A stretch of DNA of 64,000 nucleotides from VKMB-3413 sp041027365 (GTDB lineage Bacteria > Pseudomonadota > Alphaproteobacteria > Rhizobiales > Rhizobiaceae). Shown piece by piece: positions 9,357-17,771 of the stretch (position 1 is its first letter; each line of letters starts with the position of its first letter). The translations under genes were made by a program, and so were the position numbers. The stretch lies in NCBI RefSeq assembly GCF_041027365.1, contig NZ_JBFTEH010000001.1:62001-126000 (forward strand), read 5' to 3'. The notes beneath the pieces were generated by a model. That model was not told the origin of the DNA, made no database searches, and worked only from the letters and a program-made list of their open reading frames with translations.

Positions 9357-11489
9357 ATGGCGCAGAAACCGGTCGAAGATCTGACGGAGAACGAGGCGGC
9401 GGAGGAGCTGGCGCGCCTGGCGGCCGAGATCGCCGGACACGACCGGCGCTACTTCCAGGAGGATGCGCCCACCGTCTCGGACGCCGAATACGACGCGCTG
9501 CGCCGGCGCAATGCCGCGATCGAGGCGCGTTTCCCGGAACTCATCCGCGAGGACTCGCCCTCGGCGCGCGTCGGATCGGAGGTTTCGGAGAAGTTCGGCA
9601 AGATCCGCCATGCGCTGCCGATGCTCTCGCTGGACAATGCCTTTTCCGACGAGGACGTGCGCGATTTCGCCAGGCGCGTCCGGCGCTTCCTGAAGCTTGC
9701 GGAGGATGCGCCGCTGGCGATCACGGCGGAGCCGAAGATCGACGGCCTGTCGCTCTCCCTGCGCTACGAAGGCGGCGCGCTGGTCTCTGCCGCGACGCGC
9801 GGCGACGGCACCACGGGCGAGGACGTCACCCGCAATGCCCGGACGGTCACGGACATCCCGAACCGGTTGAAGGGCGAGGCGCCGGACGTCTTCGAGGTGC
9901 GCGGCGAGGTGTATATGAGCCATGCGGGCTTTGCGGCGCTGAACGAGCACCAGGCGGAGACCGGCGGGCCGGTCTACGCCAACCCGCGAAACGCCGCGGC
10001 CGGGTCGCTGCGCCAGCTCGACGCGGGCATCACGCGGCAGCGCGGGCTGAAATTCTTCGCCTATGCCTGGGGCGAGGCGAGCGCGGTGCCGGGCGAGACG
10101 CAGACCGAGGTCGTCGCGGCGCTCGGGCGAATGGGCTTTCCCGTCAATCCGCTGATGGCCCGCTTCGATACGATCGAGGGGCTGATCGCGCATTACCACG
10201 CGATCGAGGAGAAGCGCTCCAGCCTCGGCTATGACATCGACGGCGTGGTCTACAAGGTCGACGACCTCGCGCTCCAGCGCCGCCTCGGCTTCGTCTCGCG
10301 CTCGCCGCGCTGGGCGATCGCGCACAAGTTCCCGGCCGAGCAGGCGACGACCGTGCTGCATGCCATCGAGATCCAGGTCGGGCGCACCGGCGCGCTGACG
10401 CCGGTCGCCAAGCTCGACCCTGTGACCGTGGGCGGCGTGGTCGTGCAGAACGCCACGCTGCACAATGCCGAGGAGATCGAGCGGCTGGACGTGCGGGTCG
10501 GCGACACGGTCAAGATCCAGCGGGCCGGCGACGTCATCCCGCAGGTGCTCGGCATCGTGCCGGAGAAACGGCCGGCGGGTGCGGAGCCGTTCTCGTTCCC
10601 GTCCGTCTGCCCCTGCGAGCTGAAGACCGAAGTGGTGCGCGAGGAGACCGCGTCCGGCGCGCAGAGCGTCGTCCGGCGTTGCACCGGCGAGTTCGCCTGT
10701 CCGTTCCAGCGGCGCGAGCATCTGAAGCTCTTCGTCTCGCGCAAGGCCTTCGACATCGAGGGGCTGGGCGACAAGCAGATCGATCTCTTCTACGACGACC
10801 CCGACTTCCGGGTCCGCACGCCCGCCGACATCTTCAAGATGCGCGGGCGGAACGAGGCGGGGCTGAAGAAGCTGAAGGACAAGGAGGGGTTCGGGGAGGT
10901 CTCGGCCCGGAACCTCTTCGACGCGATCGAGGCGCGCCGGACGATCGCGCTCGACCGGCTGATCTTCTCCCTCGGCATCCGCCACGTCGGCGAGGCGACG
11001 GCGAAGACGCTCGCACGGGCCTACGGAACCTTCGACGCCTTCCACGCGGCGGCCATGAAGGTCGCCGAAGGGGACGCGGAAGCGGCCGCCGAGATGGACG
11101 CGCTGGAGGATATCGGCGAGGCGGTGATCACGGCCGTGTCGCGCTTCTTCTCTGAAGAGCACAACCGCAAGCTCGTTGAGGAACTCGTCGCCGAGCTCGA
11201 CGTCCAGGAGGCGGAGAAGCCGGCGGCGACGTCGCCGGTCTCCGGCCAGACGATCGTCTTCACCGGCTCGCTGGAGAAGATGACGCGGGACGAGGCGAAG
11301 GCGATGGCCGAGGCGCTGGGCGCCAAGGTCGCCGGCTCGGTGTCGAGGAAGACCGACCTCGTCGTCGCCGGGCCGGGCGCCGGATCGAAGCTCGCCAAGG
11401 CCTCCGAACTCGGCATCGAGGTGATCGACGAGGACGCCTGGTTCGCGCGGATCGGCCGAAAGGTGCCGGAAGCGGATCCGGCCGCATGA
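9357..11489 (+). CDS. ligA: NAD-dependent DNA ligase LigA
   Basis: Seals nicks in replication and repair using NAD+. The 710-residue product has the adenylation motif AEPKIDG with the catalytic Lys127 and the OB fold with HKFPAEQATT nearby. A four-cysteine zinc finger follows (VCPCELK, then RRCTGEFACPF), then helix-hairpin-helix repeats, and the C-terminal BRCT domain starts at about GQTIVFTGSLEKMTRDEA. The ATG at 9357 is preferred to earlier in-frame codons because it lies behind GAAGGCGGGG and begins the normal family N-terminus. It is often found near recN in alphaproteobacteria. Confidence 0.97.
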   Translation: MAQKPVEDLTENEAAEELARLAAEIAGHDRRYFQEDAPTVSDAEYDALRRRNAAIEARFPELIREDSPSARVGSEVSEKFGKIRHALPMLSLDNAFSDEDVRDFARRVRRFLKLAEDAPLAITAEPKIDGLSLSLRYEGGALVSAATRGDGTTGEDVTRNARTVTDIPNRLKGEAPDVFEVRGEVYMSHAGFAALNEHQAETGGPVYANPRNAAAGSLRQLDAGITRQRGLKFFAYAWGEASAVPGETQTEVVAALGRMGFPVNPLMARFDTIEGLIAHYHAIEEKRSSLGYDIDGVVYKVDDLALQRRLGFVSRSPRWAIAHKFPAEQATTVLHAIEIQVGRTGALTPVAKLDPVTVGGVVVQNATLHNAEEIERLDVRVGDTVKIQRAGDVIPQVLGIVPEKRPAGAEPFSFPSVCPCELKTEVVREETASGAQSVVRRCTGEFACPFQRREHLKLFVSRKAFDIEGLGDKQIDLFYDDPDFRVRTPADIFKMRGRNEAGLKKLKDKEGFGEVSARNLFDAIEARRTIALDRLIFSLGIRHVGEATAKTLARAYGTFDAFHAAAMKVAEGDAEAAAEMDALEDIGEAVITAVSRFFSEEHNRKLVEELVAELDVQEAEKPAATSPVSGQTIVFTGSLEKMTRDEAKAMAEALGAKVAGSVSRKTDLVVAGPGAGSKLAKASELGIEVIDEDAWFARIGRKVPEADPAA

Positions 11490-11642
11490 GGCTCGGCGGC
11501 GAGCCGGCCCCCTCGAAGCCGATGCCGCGGTGCGATGCAGGCCTGCCACGCGCCGGCATAATCGCTTCCCCAGGCTGACGAACGGGTTGTCCCGCGCCCT
11601 TCGGCGGGCGACACTGCGGCTCTATCCAATTGGGAAATCACG

Positions 11643-12236
11643 ATGCCCTTTCGCCTGCCGCGCCCTTCGCGTTCCGGCCTCGCCCTCCTGTTTCTGGCCG
11701 GTATCGCCGCTCCCGGAGCAGCTTTCGCCAAGCCGGCGGCCGAGCCCCACCACGCGGTCACACAGTCGTCGCACGCCGCCAAGCCGGCTCCGGAATCTGC
11801 CGCGCCCGATGCTGCCGAGCCGGAGGGTGCGCCGACGATCATCGGGCCGAACGACCGCGACGCGATCCTGAAGATGGCGAAGGGCTACGGCGATGCGGAG
11901 CTGACCAAGGTCGAGAGCGGCGATCCGGTGATCATCGGCTCGATCAACGGCACCGACTACCAGCTGTTCTTCCTCGGCTGCACCAAGCACGCCGACTGCA
12001 AGATCCTCGACTTCTACGCGATCTGGAACCAGCGCGACGTCGCCCTCGACACGATCAACGACTGGAACGCCTCGCAGCCGTTCAACAAGGCCTATCTGTC
12101 GGACGACGGCCTGCCGGTGGTCGAACTCGATCTCTCGACCGTCGGCCTGACGTCGGCGGCGCTCGCCGACACCTTCGACCGCTGGACGATCGCGCTGGCG
12201 CAGTTCCCGCGCGCGGTCCTCGACGCCGGGCAGTAG
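11643..12236 (+). CDS. Secreted YbjN-domain protein
   Basis: Small secreted protein of unknown role. The 197-residue product has an N-terminal signal peptide ending near AAFA (residues 26-29), an Ala/Pro/His-rich linker, then a YbjN-like domain: AILKMAKGYGDAELTKVESG, GDPVIIGSINGTDYQLFFLGC, and DFYAIWNQRD. The YbjN fold resembles type III secretion chaperones. Two cysteines in the GCTKHADCK segment could form a disulfide in the periplasm. It stands alone between ligA and azlC. Confidence 0.72.
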   Translation: MPFRLPRPSRSGLALLFLAGIAAPGAAFAKPAAEPHHAVTQSSHAAKPAPESAAPDAAEPEGAPTIIGPNDRDAILKMAKGYGDAELTKVESGDPVIIGSINGTDYQLFFLGCTKHADCKILDFYAIWNQRDVALDTINDWNASQPFNKAYLSDDGLPVVELDLSTVGLTSAALADTFDRWTIALAQFPRAVLDAGQ

Positions 12237-12325
12237 CCGAACGGCGCGTCTTCGCGAACCCGCCTCGACGGCGGCGGCCGGCGGCGTTACATGCCGGCCC
12301 TTCGCCAACGGCTCCGAGCGCTGTC

Positions 12326-13042
12326 TTGCCTGATTCCCGCCGATCCGAACGCGCCGCCGCACTGCGCGCGGTAGCCCCCGTGCTCCTCGCCATCATGCCC
12401 TTCGGCATCGTCTATGGCGCGATCGCGGTCGGCTCCGGCCTGACCATCCTGCAGGCGATGGGCTTTTCCGTCTCGGTCTTCGCCGGCGCCTCGCAGCTCG
12501 CAGCGATCCAGATCCTCGGCGCCGGCGGGCCGGTCTGGTCGGCGCTTCTCACCATCGTGGCGCTGAACTTTCGCCACGTGCTCTATTCCGCCTCGATGGG
12601 GCGGCATCTCGGCCGCTTCTCGGCGGTGGAGAAGGCGGCGGCGTTCTATGTGCTGGTCGACCCGGTGTTCGGCGCGGCGGAGGTGCGGGCGAGCGAGCGG
12701 CCGCTGACGAAATCGTTCTATTTCACCTATGGCGCGATCATCTACACCGGCTGGCAGATCGCCTCGCTGATCGGCGCCGTCTTCGGGTCGCTGATCGAAG
12801 ACCCCAAGGCCTTCGGCCTCGACTTCGTGCTGCCGGTCTATTTCCTGGCGCTGGTCATGACCTTCCGCAAGCGCGGCCAGTTCTACCCCGTGGCACTGAC
12901 GAGCCTCCTCGTCTCGATGCTGGTCTATCTGACCCTCGGGCCGCCCTGGCATGTCAGCATCGGCGGTCTGGCCGGCATCGCGGTGGGGGCGATGGTGGGC
13001 GGATCCGGCGAGGCGGCGGAGGAGACGACCGGCCATGCATGA
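12326..13042 (+). CDS. azlC: Branched-chain amino acid exporter large subunit AzlC
   Basis: Inner-membrane subunit of the AzlCD (LIV-E) exporter family. The 238-residue hydrophobic product starts with a predicted TTG codon; the family motif PFGIVYGAIAVGSGL follows near residue 30. SVSVFAGASQLAAIQ and LNFRHVLYSASMG are AzlC hallmarks. No closer ATG is in frame, and the next candidate (GTG 12380) would cut the first membrane helix. Its stop overlaps the azlD start by 8 bases, so the two subunits are coupled. Confidence 0.9.
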   Translation: MPDSRRSERAAALRAVAPVLLAIMPFGIVYGAIAVGSGLTILQAMGFSVSVFAGASQLAAIQILGAGGPVWSALLTIVALNFRHVLYSASMGRHLGRFSAVEKAAAFYVLVDPVFGAAEVRASERPLTKSFYFTYGAIIYTGWQIASLIGAVFGSLIEDPKAFGLDFVLPVYFLALVMTFRKRGQFYPVALTSLLVSMLVYLTLGPPWHVSIGGLAGIAVGAMVGGSGEAAEETTGHA

Positions 13043-13331
13043 CATCTGGCTGGTGATAGCCCTCGGCGGCGTCCTGACCTATCTCACGCGGGTCGGCGGC
13101 CACCTGATCGTCGCCCGCATCGGCCAGATTCCGCCGCGCGCCGCCGCCGCGCTCGACGCGGTTCCGGCGGCGGTGCTGACGGCGATCGTCGGGCCGGTGC
13201 TCGTCTCCGGCGACTGGCCCGAGCGCATCGCGATCCTCGCCTGCCTCTTCCTGTCCTTGCGGCTGCCGCTGATCGTCACGGTGGTGATCGGTACGGCGGG
13301 CGTGGCGTTCGCCCGTGCCGCCGGGTTCTGA
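13035..13331 (+). CDS. azlD: Branched-chain amino acid exporter small subunit AzlD
   Basis: 98-residue hydrophobic partner of AzlC. It has the AzlD pattern TYLTRVGGHLIVARI near the start, AALDAVPAAVLTAIVGP in the middle and PLIVTVVIGTAGVAFAR at the end, with about three membrane helices. The ATG overlaps the end of azlC and lies behind a GGAGGAG site inside azlC. Together the pair should export branched-chain or related amino acids. Confidence 0.88.
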   Translation: MHDIWLVIALGGVLTYLTRVGGHLIVARIGQIPPRAAAALDAVPAAVLTAIVGPVLVSGDWPERIAILACLFLSLRLPLIVTVVIGTAGVAFARAAGF

Positions 13332-13362
13332 TTTCCCGGCGCGGCACGGGCTGGACGGCGGC

Positions 13363-13869
13363 TCAGGCCGGCCGGACGATCCGCTTCAACACGTCGGTCT
13401 TGAAGTAGAACTGCTGGACCAGCGCCCCGATGATGTGCACGCCCACCAGAATGAGCAGCGGGGTCCAGAAGAAGGTGTGGATCTCGCCGATCTCGCGGCT
13501 GCCCGAGAACCAGGCGATCAACCCGGCGATCGGCATGACGATCAGGATCGCATAGATCAGGAAGTGGGTGACCTTGGCGAGCCACAGCGCCCAGTTCGGC
13601 TCTTCGCCCGGATGCTCCGGGCGGCCGCGGGCGTAGCGGTCCCACAGGCGCACGAGGGCGGCGACCAGCACCAGCGTCCCGAAGACGATATGGACCCAGG
13701 CGAGGGTGACGGCGGAGGAGTCGACCGGCGTGCCGCGGTGCATCGCGCGCCAGACATGGGTCATCCAGTCGCTGTCGATGTACTGGATGATGATGAACAG
13801 GACGATGAGCCAGTGCATCGTGATGTTGAGGGCGGTCCAGCCTTCTCTGCGGGGGGCGGAAAGCGACAT
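13363..13869 (-). CDS. Cytochrome b561 family protein
   Basis: 168-residue four-helix membrane cytochrome b. Candidate heme ligands are His in NITMHWLIVLF, TLAWVHIVFGTL, KVTHFLIYAIL and LVGVHIIGALVQQF, one per helix as in the bacterial b561 (CybB) family, which passes electrons between quinol and periplasmic acceptors. The ATG at 13869 has AAAGGA 8 bases upstream. The partner is unknown; the neighbours are functionally unrelated. The roughly 270 bases upstream, up to the VWA gene, hold no gene that I could recognise. Confidence 0.85.
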   Translation of the reverse strand: MSLSAPRREGWTALNITMHWLIVLFIIIQYIDSDWMTHVWRAMHRGTPVDSSAVTLAWVHIVFGTLVLVAALVRLWDRYARGRPEHPGEEPNWALWLAKVTHFLIYAILIVMPIAGLIAWFSGSREIGEIHTFFWTPLLILVGVHIIGALVQQFYFKTDVLKRIVRPA

Positions 13870-14136
13870 GCGGCATCCTTTCGGGTCGTTGCCCATGGCC
13901 GGCGGCCGCTCCTTTCGGGAACGGCCGCGGTCTGGCAGAAGCGAGAGCAGTCCGCCGAGCGAAGCGGCGGAACCGGAACAGGGTCGCGGCCAAAGATCAT
14001 TCCGCAATGCGGCAGATCAAGTTTAGAACCGTTACACATTGCTGCGATCTGTAGGAGCGACAGCTTCCCGACAGGTCGCGCGGCCCGGCTGCGCCACCCT
14101 GCCGCAGGGCCCGGCGCGTCCGGGAGGCTCGCGAGG

Positions 14137-15339
14137 TCAGCGGGCGAGGGTGCGGGTCGCCGCGTCGATCCCGGCGAGCGTCAGCGGGAACATGCGCCCG
14201 CCGATCGCCTCCCGGACCATGTCGGTGGACTGGGCATATGCCCACTGGCGCTCGGGCAGCGGATTGAGCCAGACCGTCCGCGGCCACTGCCGCACGAAGC
14301 GCTCGAGCCAGACGGCACCCGGCTCGGCGTTCCAGTGCTCGACCGAGCCGCCCGGCATCATGATCTCATAGGGGCTCATCGCCGCATCGCCGACGAACAC
14401 CGCCTTGTAGTCCGGCCCGTAGGTGTGGAGCACGTCCATCGTCGGGATCGTTTCCTGGTGGCGGCGGCGATTGTCCTTCCACAGCCGCTCATAGGGGCAG
14501 TTGTGGAAGTAGAAGAAGTCGAGGTGCCTGAACTCCGACCGCGCGGCGGAGAACAGTTCCTCGACCTCGCGGACATGGTCGTCCATCGAGCCGCCGACAT
14601 CGAGGAAGAGCAGGACCTTCACCGCGTTGCGCCGCTCCGGCCGTGTCTTCACGTCGAGATAGCCGTGCTCGGCGGTCGAGCGGATCGTGCCGGGAAGATC
14701 GAACTCGTCCTGCGCGCCCTCGCGCACCCAGCGCCGCAACCGCTTCAGCGCAACGCGGATGTTGCGGGTGCCGAGCGCCACCTCGTCGTCGAAGTCGCGG
14801 AATTCGCGCCGGTCCCAGACCTTGACGGCGCGGCGATGCCGGCTCTCCGCCTGGCCGATCCGCACCCCTTCCGGATTGTAGCCATAGGCGCCGAAGGGCG
14901 AGGTGCCGCCGGTGCCGATCCACTTAGAGCCGCCCTGGTGCCGGCCCTTCTGCTCGGCGAGGCGCTCTTTCAGCGTCTCCATCAGCTTGTCGAAGCCGCC
15001 GAGGCTCTCGACCAGCGCCTTCTCTTCCGCGGTGAGGTGCTGCTCGACGAGCTTGCGCAGCCATTCCTCCGGCAGGTCGCGGGCGTCGAGCCCGCCTTCG
15101 CCGGACACCGCCGCGACACCCCTGAAGACGTCCGCGAACACCCGGTCGAAGCGGTCGACGAAGCGCTCGTCCTTCACCAGCGTCGTCCGCGCGAGATAGT
15201 AGAAGCCTTCGACGTCGTAGGTGACGAGGTCGGCCCGCATAGCGCCCAGCAGGGCCAGATGCTCATGCAGCGTGACCGGGACGCCGGCCTCGCGGAGCTT
15301 GAGGAAGAAGGTCAGGAACATCGGCGAAGGGTAGGACAT
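14137..15339 (-). CDS. CoxE-like VWA-domain protein
   Basis: 400-residue cytoplasmic protein of the CoxE-like von Willebrand A family. The N-terminal half is helical, starting SYPSPMFLTFFLKLREAG. A glycine-rich stretch GTGGTSPFGAYGYNPEG lies in the middle, and the VWA domain has a MIDAS-like motif LLFLDVGGSMDDHV. The family's DxGxS replaces the usual DxSxS. CoxE proteins act in metallo-enzyme maturation with a MoxR ATPase, but no MoxR gene is next to this one, so the target is unknown. The ATG at 15339 has no obvious ribosome site; Met at 15321 is an alternative. Confidence 0.82.
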   Translation of the reverse strand: MSYPSPMFLTFFLKLREAGVPVTLHEHLALLGAMRADLVTYDVEGFYYLARTTLVKDERFVDRFDRVFADVFRGVAAVSGEGGLDARDLPEEWLRKLVEQHLTAEEKALVESLGGFDKLMETLKERLAEQKGRHQGGSKWIGTGGTSPFGAYGYNPEGVRIGQAESRHRRAVKVWDRREFRDFDDEVALGTRNIRVALKRLRRWVREGAQDEFDLPGTIRSTAEHGYLDVKTRPERRNAVKVLLFLDVGGSMDDHVREVEELFSAARSEFRHLDFFYFHNCPYERLWKDNRRRHQETIPTMDVLHTYGPDYKAVFVGDAAMSPYEIMMPGGSVEHWNAEPGAVWLERFVRQWPRTVWLNPLPERQWAYAQSTDMVREAIGGRMFPLTLAGIDAATRTLAR

Positions 15340-15382
15340 CCGGCCGCGCAAGTCAGCTTTCCCGGCGCTCGTCGAGAGGATG

Positions 15383-15460
15383 GTATTGCGGTTGCAGTTC
15401 CTCGTGGCAATACGCATGCTGTTACGACGAATTGCGTGCACTGCGCCATTGGCGTATAGG
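15383..15460 (+). promoter_or_regulatory. Candidate promoter and operator of the toxin-antitoxin pair
   Basis: A sigma-70-like pair TTGCGT (15432-15437) and TATAGG (15455-15460) with an ideal 17-base spacer ends 14 bases before the GTG of the toxin gene. Upstream, GTATTGC (15383-15389) and GCAATAC (15407-15413) form a perfect 7-bp inverted repeat with a 17-base spacer, a possible operator for the XRE-type antitoxin. Both assignments are by eye. Confidence 0.45.
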
Positions 15461-15474
15461 AGAGGGAGCCGAGC

Positions 15475-15801
15475 GTGCCGCGGAGGCTGGACGTCGAGAT
15501 CGCCGAGACACGACGGTTTCAGCTCGACTGTGCGCTGTACGGGCTCTCGGAGGCTGCCAAGCTCAGGGCGCTCGTCCAGATGGAAAGCGATCCGGCGATC
15601 GGACGATCTCGCGCGGACAAGCCATCGCTGTGGGAGTGGGAATTAGGCGAGTTCAGTATCACCTACGCCCTTGCCGGCGAGATGAACAAGATCGTGCTGC
15701 TGGAACTGCGTCCGCGCGTCGAAAAGCCGACGCAGTTGCTGAAGCGCACGTGGGAGGCGATCGACCGGATCAACGCGCTGAAGCGCCTGTTCGGATTATG
15801 A
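15475..15801 (+). CDS. Putative type II toxin (RelE/HigB-like)
   Basis: 108-residue basic protein starting at GTG behind an AGGAGAGGGAG site. It is not confidently recognised by sequence. It looks like a small RelE/HigB-fold toxin because of its size, the segment EFSITYALAGEMNKIVLLELRP typical of the beta-sheet core, and its position directly before an XRE-type regulator with an internal basic segment. The toxin-first order with a 13-base gap fits RelE/NadS or HigBA-type modules. Function should be treated as inferred. Confidence 0.6.
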   Translation: MPRRLDVEIAETRRFQLDCALYGLSEAAKLRALVQMESDPAIGRSRADKPSLWEWELGEFSITYALAGEMNKIVLLELRPRVEKPTQLLKRTWEAIDRINALKRLFGL

Positions 15802-15814
15802 TGGACGAGCTGCG

Positions 15815-16150
15815 ATGATGAGCAAAAAGACCGCCGAACAGGCCTCGGCCGATCTGGCCGAATCTCTCGAGCAGGCGCTGAAGTGGTTCCAGGGCGACGC
15901 GTCCGAGGTCAAGGTCCACCGCTTCACCGTCGAAGTCCCGGACATCCTGGAACTGCGGCGCAGGCTGGACCTGACGCAGGAAGCGCTGGCGGCCAAGATC
16001 GGCGTCCCCGTCGGTACGCTGCGCAACTGGGAGCAGGGGCGGCGCTATCCCACCGGCCCGGCGCGGGTCCTGCTCAACGTCCTCTCCCGCGAGCCGGAGA
16101 CCGTGATGGCGGCCATCGCCGCGTCCGAGACGGTCGAGGCGGCGGAGTAG
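15815..16150 (+). CDS. XRE-family (NadS/HigA-like) antitoxin regulator
   Basis: 111-residue protein with a helix-turn-helix of the Cro/CI type: ELRRRLDLTQEALAAKIGV followed by PVGTLRNWEQGRRYPTGPAR. The layout, with about 50 N-terminal residues before the HTH including KVHRFTVEVPD, matches NadS-like antitoxins. It likely binds the upstream gene product and represses the shared promoter, where an inverted repeat is visible. Two adjacent ATG codons can start it. Confidence 0.78.
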   Translation: MMSKKTAEQASADLAESLEQALKWFQGDASEVKVHRFTVEVPDILELRRRLDLTQEALAAKIGVPVGTLRNWEQGRRYPTGPARVLLNVLSREPETVMAAIAASETVEAAE

Positions 16151-16302
16151 CGGCGGCGACCGGCTGTCGCGGCCGGTCCGACATCTCGCGCCGGCAGCTG
16201 CGCAGCTTCGCGCCCGTCACGAATTCATCGCTGCCCATGGTCCCGCCGCCGCGAGAGGAAGCGGCCATCGGCTGACGCAGACAATCTTCGGGAGGACATC
16301 CA

Positions 16303-17070
16303 ATGACGCTCCAGCTCTTCGATCTGACCGGCCGTACGGCGCTGGTCACCGGCTCCAGCCAGGGCATCGGCTATGCCCTCGCCGAAGGTCTCGGCGGCGC
16401 CGGCGCGCGGGTTGTGCTGAACGGCCGCGATGCCGGCAAGCTCGCGGCCGCTGCGGGCCGGCTCCGGGAGAAGGGCCTGGACGTCTCGACCTTTGCCTTC
16501 GACGTGACCGATGCGGACGCGGTGACGGAGGCCGTCGCCGGGATCGAACAGACGGTCGGGCCGATCGACATCCTCGTCAACAATGCCGGCATCCAGCGCC
16601 GCGGGCCGCTCGAGGACTATCCGGTGGAGACGTTCCGCGAGATTCTCAAAGCCAATGTCGAGTCGGTCTTCCTCGTCGGCCAGGCGGTGGCCCGCCACAT
16701 GATCCCGCGCGGCCGCGGCAAGATCATCAACATCGCCAGCCTGCAGAGCGAGGCGGCGCGCTATTCAATCGCGCCCTATACGGCCACCAAGGGCGCCGTG
16801 AAGAACCTCACGCGCGGCATGTGCACCGACTGGGCGCGCCATGGCCTGCAGATCAACGCGATCGGCCCCGGCTATTTCGAGACGCCGCTGAACCAGGCGC
16901 TGATCGACGATCCCGTCTTCGACAAATGGCTGAAGACGCGCACGCCCGCCGGGCGCTGGGGCAAGGTCGAGGAACTGCAGGGCGCCGCGATCTTCCTCGC
17001 CTCAGCGGCTTCGGACTTCGTCAACGGCCAGATCCTCTATGTCGACGGCGGCGTGCTGGCGACGCTGTAG
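16303..17070 (+). CDS. SDR oxidoreductase, gluconate 5-dehydrogenase type
   Basis: 255-residue classical short-chain dehydrogenase. It has the cofactor motif TGSSQGIG near residue 18, NNAG near 90, and the catalytic YTATK motif in APYTATKGAVKNLTRGM. The sequence around it (IINIASLQSEAARYS, GYFETPLNQALIDDP, GRWGKVEELQGAAIFLAS, FVNGQILYVDGG) closely follows gluconate 5-dehydrogenase / 5-ketogluconate reductase. The presumed reaction is interconversion of D-gluconate and 5-keto-D-gluconate with NADP(H). No gluconate kinase or transporter is adjacent. Confidence 0.82.
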   Translation: MTLQLFDLTGRTALVTGSSQGIGYALAEGLGGAGARVVLNGRDAGKLAAAAGRLREKGLDVSTFAFDVTDADAVTEAVAGIEQTVGPIDILVNNAGIQRRGPLEDYPVETFREILKANVESVFLVGQAVARHMIPRGRGKIINIASLQSEAARYSIAPYTATKGAVKNLTRGMCTDWARHGLQINAIGPGYFETPLNQALIDDPVFDKWLKTRTPAGRWGKVEELQGAAIFLASAASDFVNGQILYVDGGVLATL

Positions 17071-17146
17071 GAGGCGGCGGAGCGAAAGCTCCACCTCTAA
17101 TTGCAGTCTCAGTGAATCGTTAAGACGACCTTGCGACGCTGGGGCA

Positions 17147-17641
17147 ATGGACCCGGCGCTGCTCCGCGACCTGCAATCGAAGACTGCCGCGATCGCCGGA
17201 TCGTGGTGGCGCGACGACCGGCGCAACTGGCGCGCCTATTGCGGCATCCCGATGCGGCGGCGTCGCGGGAAGGGCGGGTCCCAGCCGCCGACCCTCGCCA
17301 CGCGCGATCACGTGATCCCTAAAGCCCATGACGGCGGCTTGCTGACGATCCCGGCCTGCCGCAGCTGCAACGCGGCCAAGGGCCGGCTGTCTCTGCCGGA
17401 GTTTCTCGAAACGGACGCCTTCCGGGCCGTGAGGCGTCACCGCCATCGCCATCAATGGCCGCTGCACGACCTCTGGACCGCAGTCGGCATCGCCGCCTTG
17501 CGGAAGGTGAGCGTGCTCGCCGTAGCGGCGAAGTCGGTCGAGACCGCATCCGCGCCTTCGGCGGTCATTGCTCGGGCAGCCGCGTCCGATCCGTCAGCGA
17601 TGGTCGAAACACCCGGCCGCGGCCTGCCGCGGCGGGTATGA
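17147..17641 (+). CDS. HNH endonuclease-like protein
   Basis: 164-residue stand-alone HNH protein. The core reads TRDHVIPKAHDGG (Asp54-His55, His61), then ACRSCNAAKGRLSLPEF with Cys71, Cys74, Asn75 and Lys78. The upstream half of the usual zinc site is reduced to one cysteine (Cys32 in AYCGIPM), so metal binding may be incomplete. The C-terminal 70 residues are low in recognisable motifs. It is not next to restriction, phage or Cas genes, so the role is unknown. Confidence 0.65.
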   Translation: MDPALLRDLQSKTAAIAGSWWRDDRRNWRAYCGIPMRRRRGKGGSQPPTLATRDHVIPKAHDGGLLTIPACRSCNAAKGRLSLPEFLETDAFRAVRRHRHRHQWPLHDLWTAVGIAALRKVSVLAVAAKSVETASAPSAVIARAAASDPSAMVETPGRGLPRRV

Positions 17642-17771
17642 TACCAGACGCTGCGCCGGCATCCGGAACGGTGCGGGGAGCGGACGGAAGGCGTCCTGAT
17701 CTCAGCCGGTCTCGCCCTTCGCTCTGGCTTCCAGGGGCGGACGCCGCGATGTCGGCTGCCTTGCCTCGACC

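Noticed and set aside
9215..11549. Long - strand open frame opposite ligA
   Set aside because: Shadow of ligA; only its far end (8637-8954) is a real gene, the ParE-like toxin.
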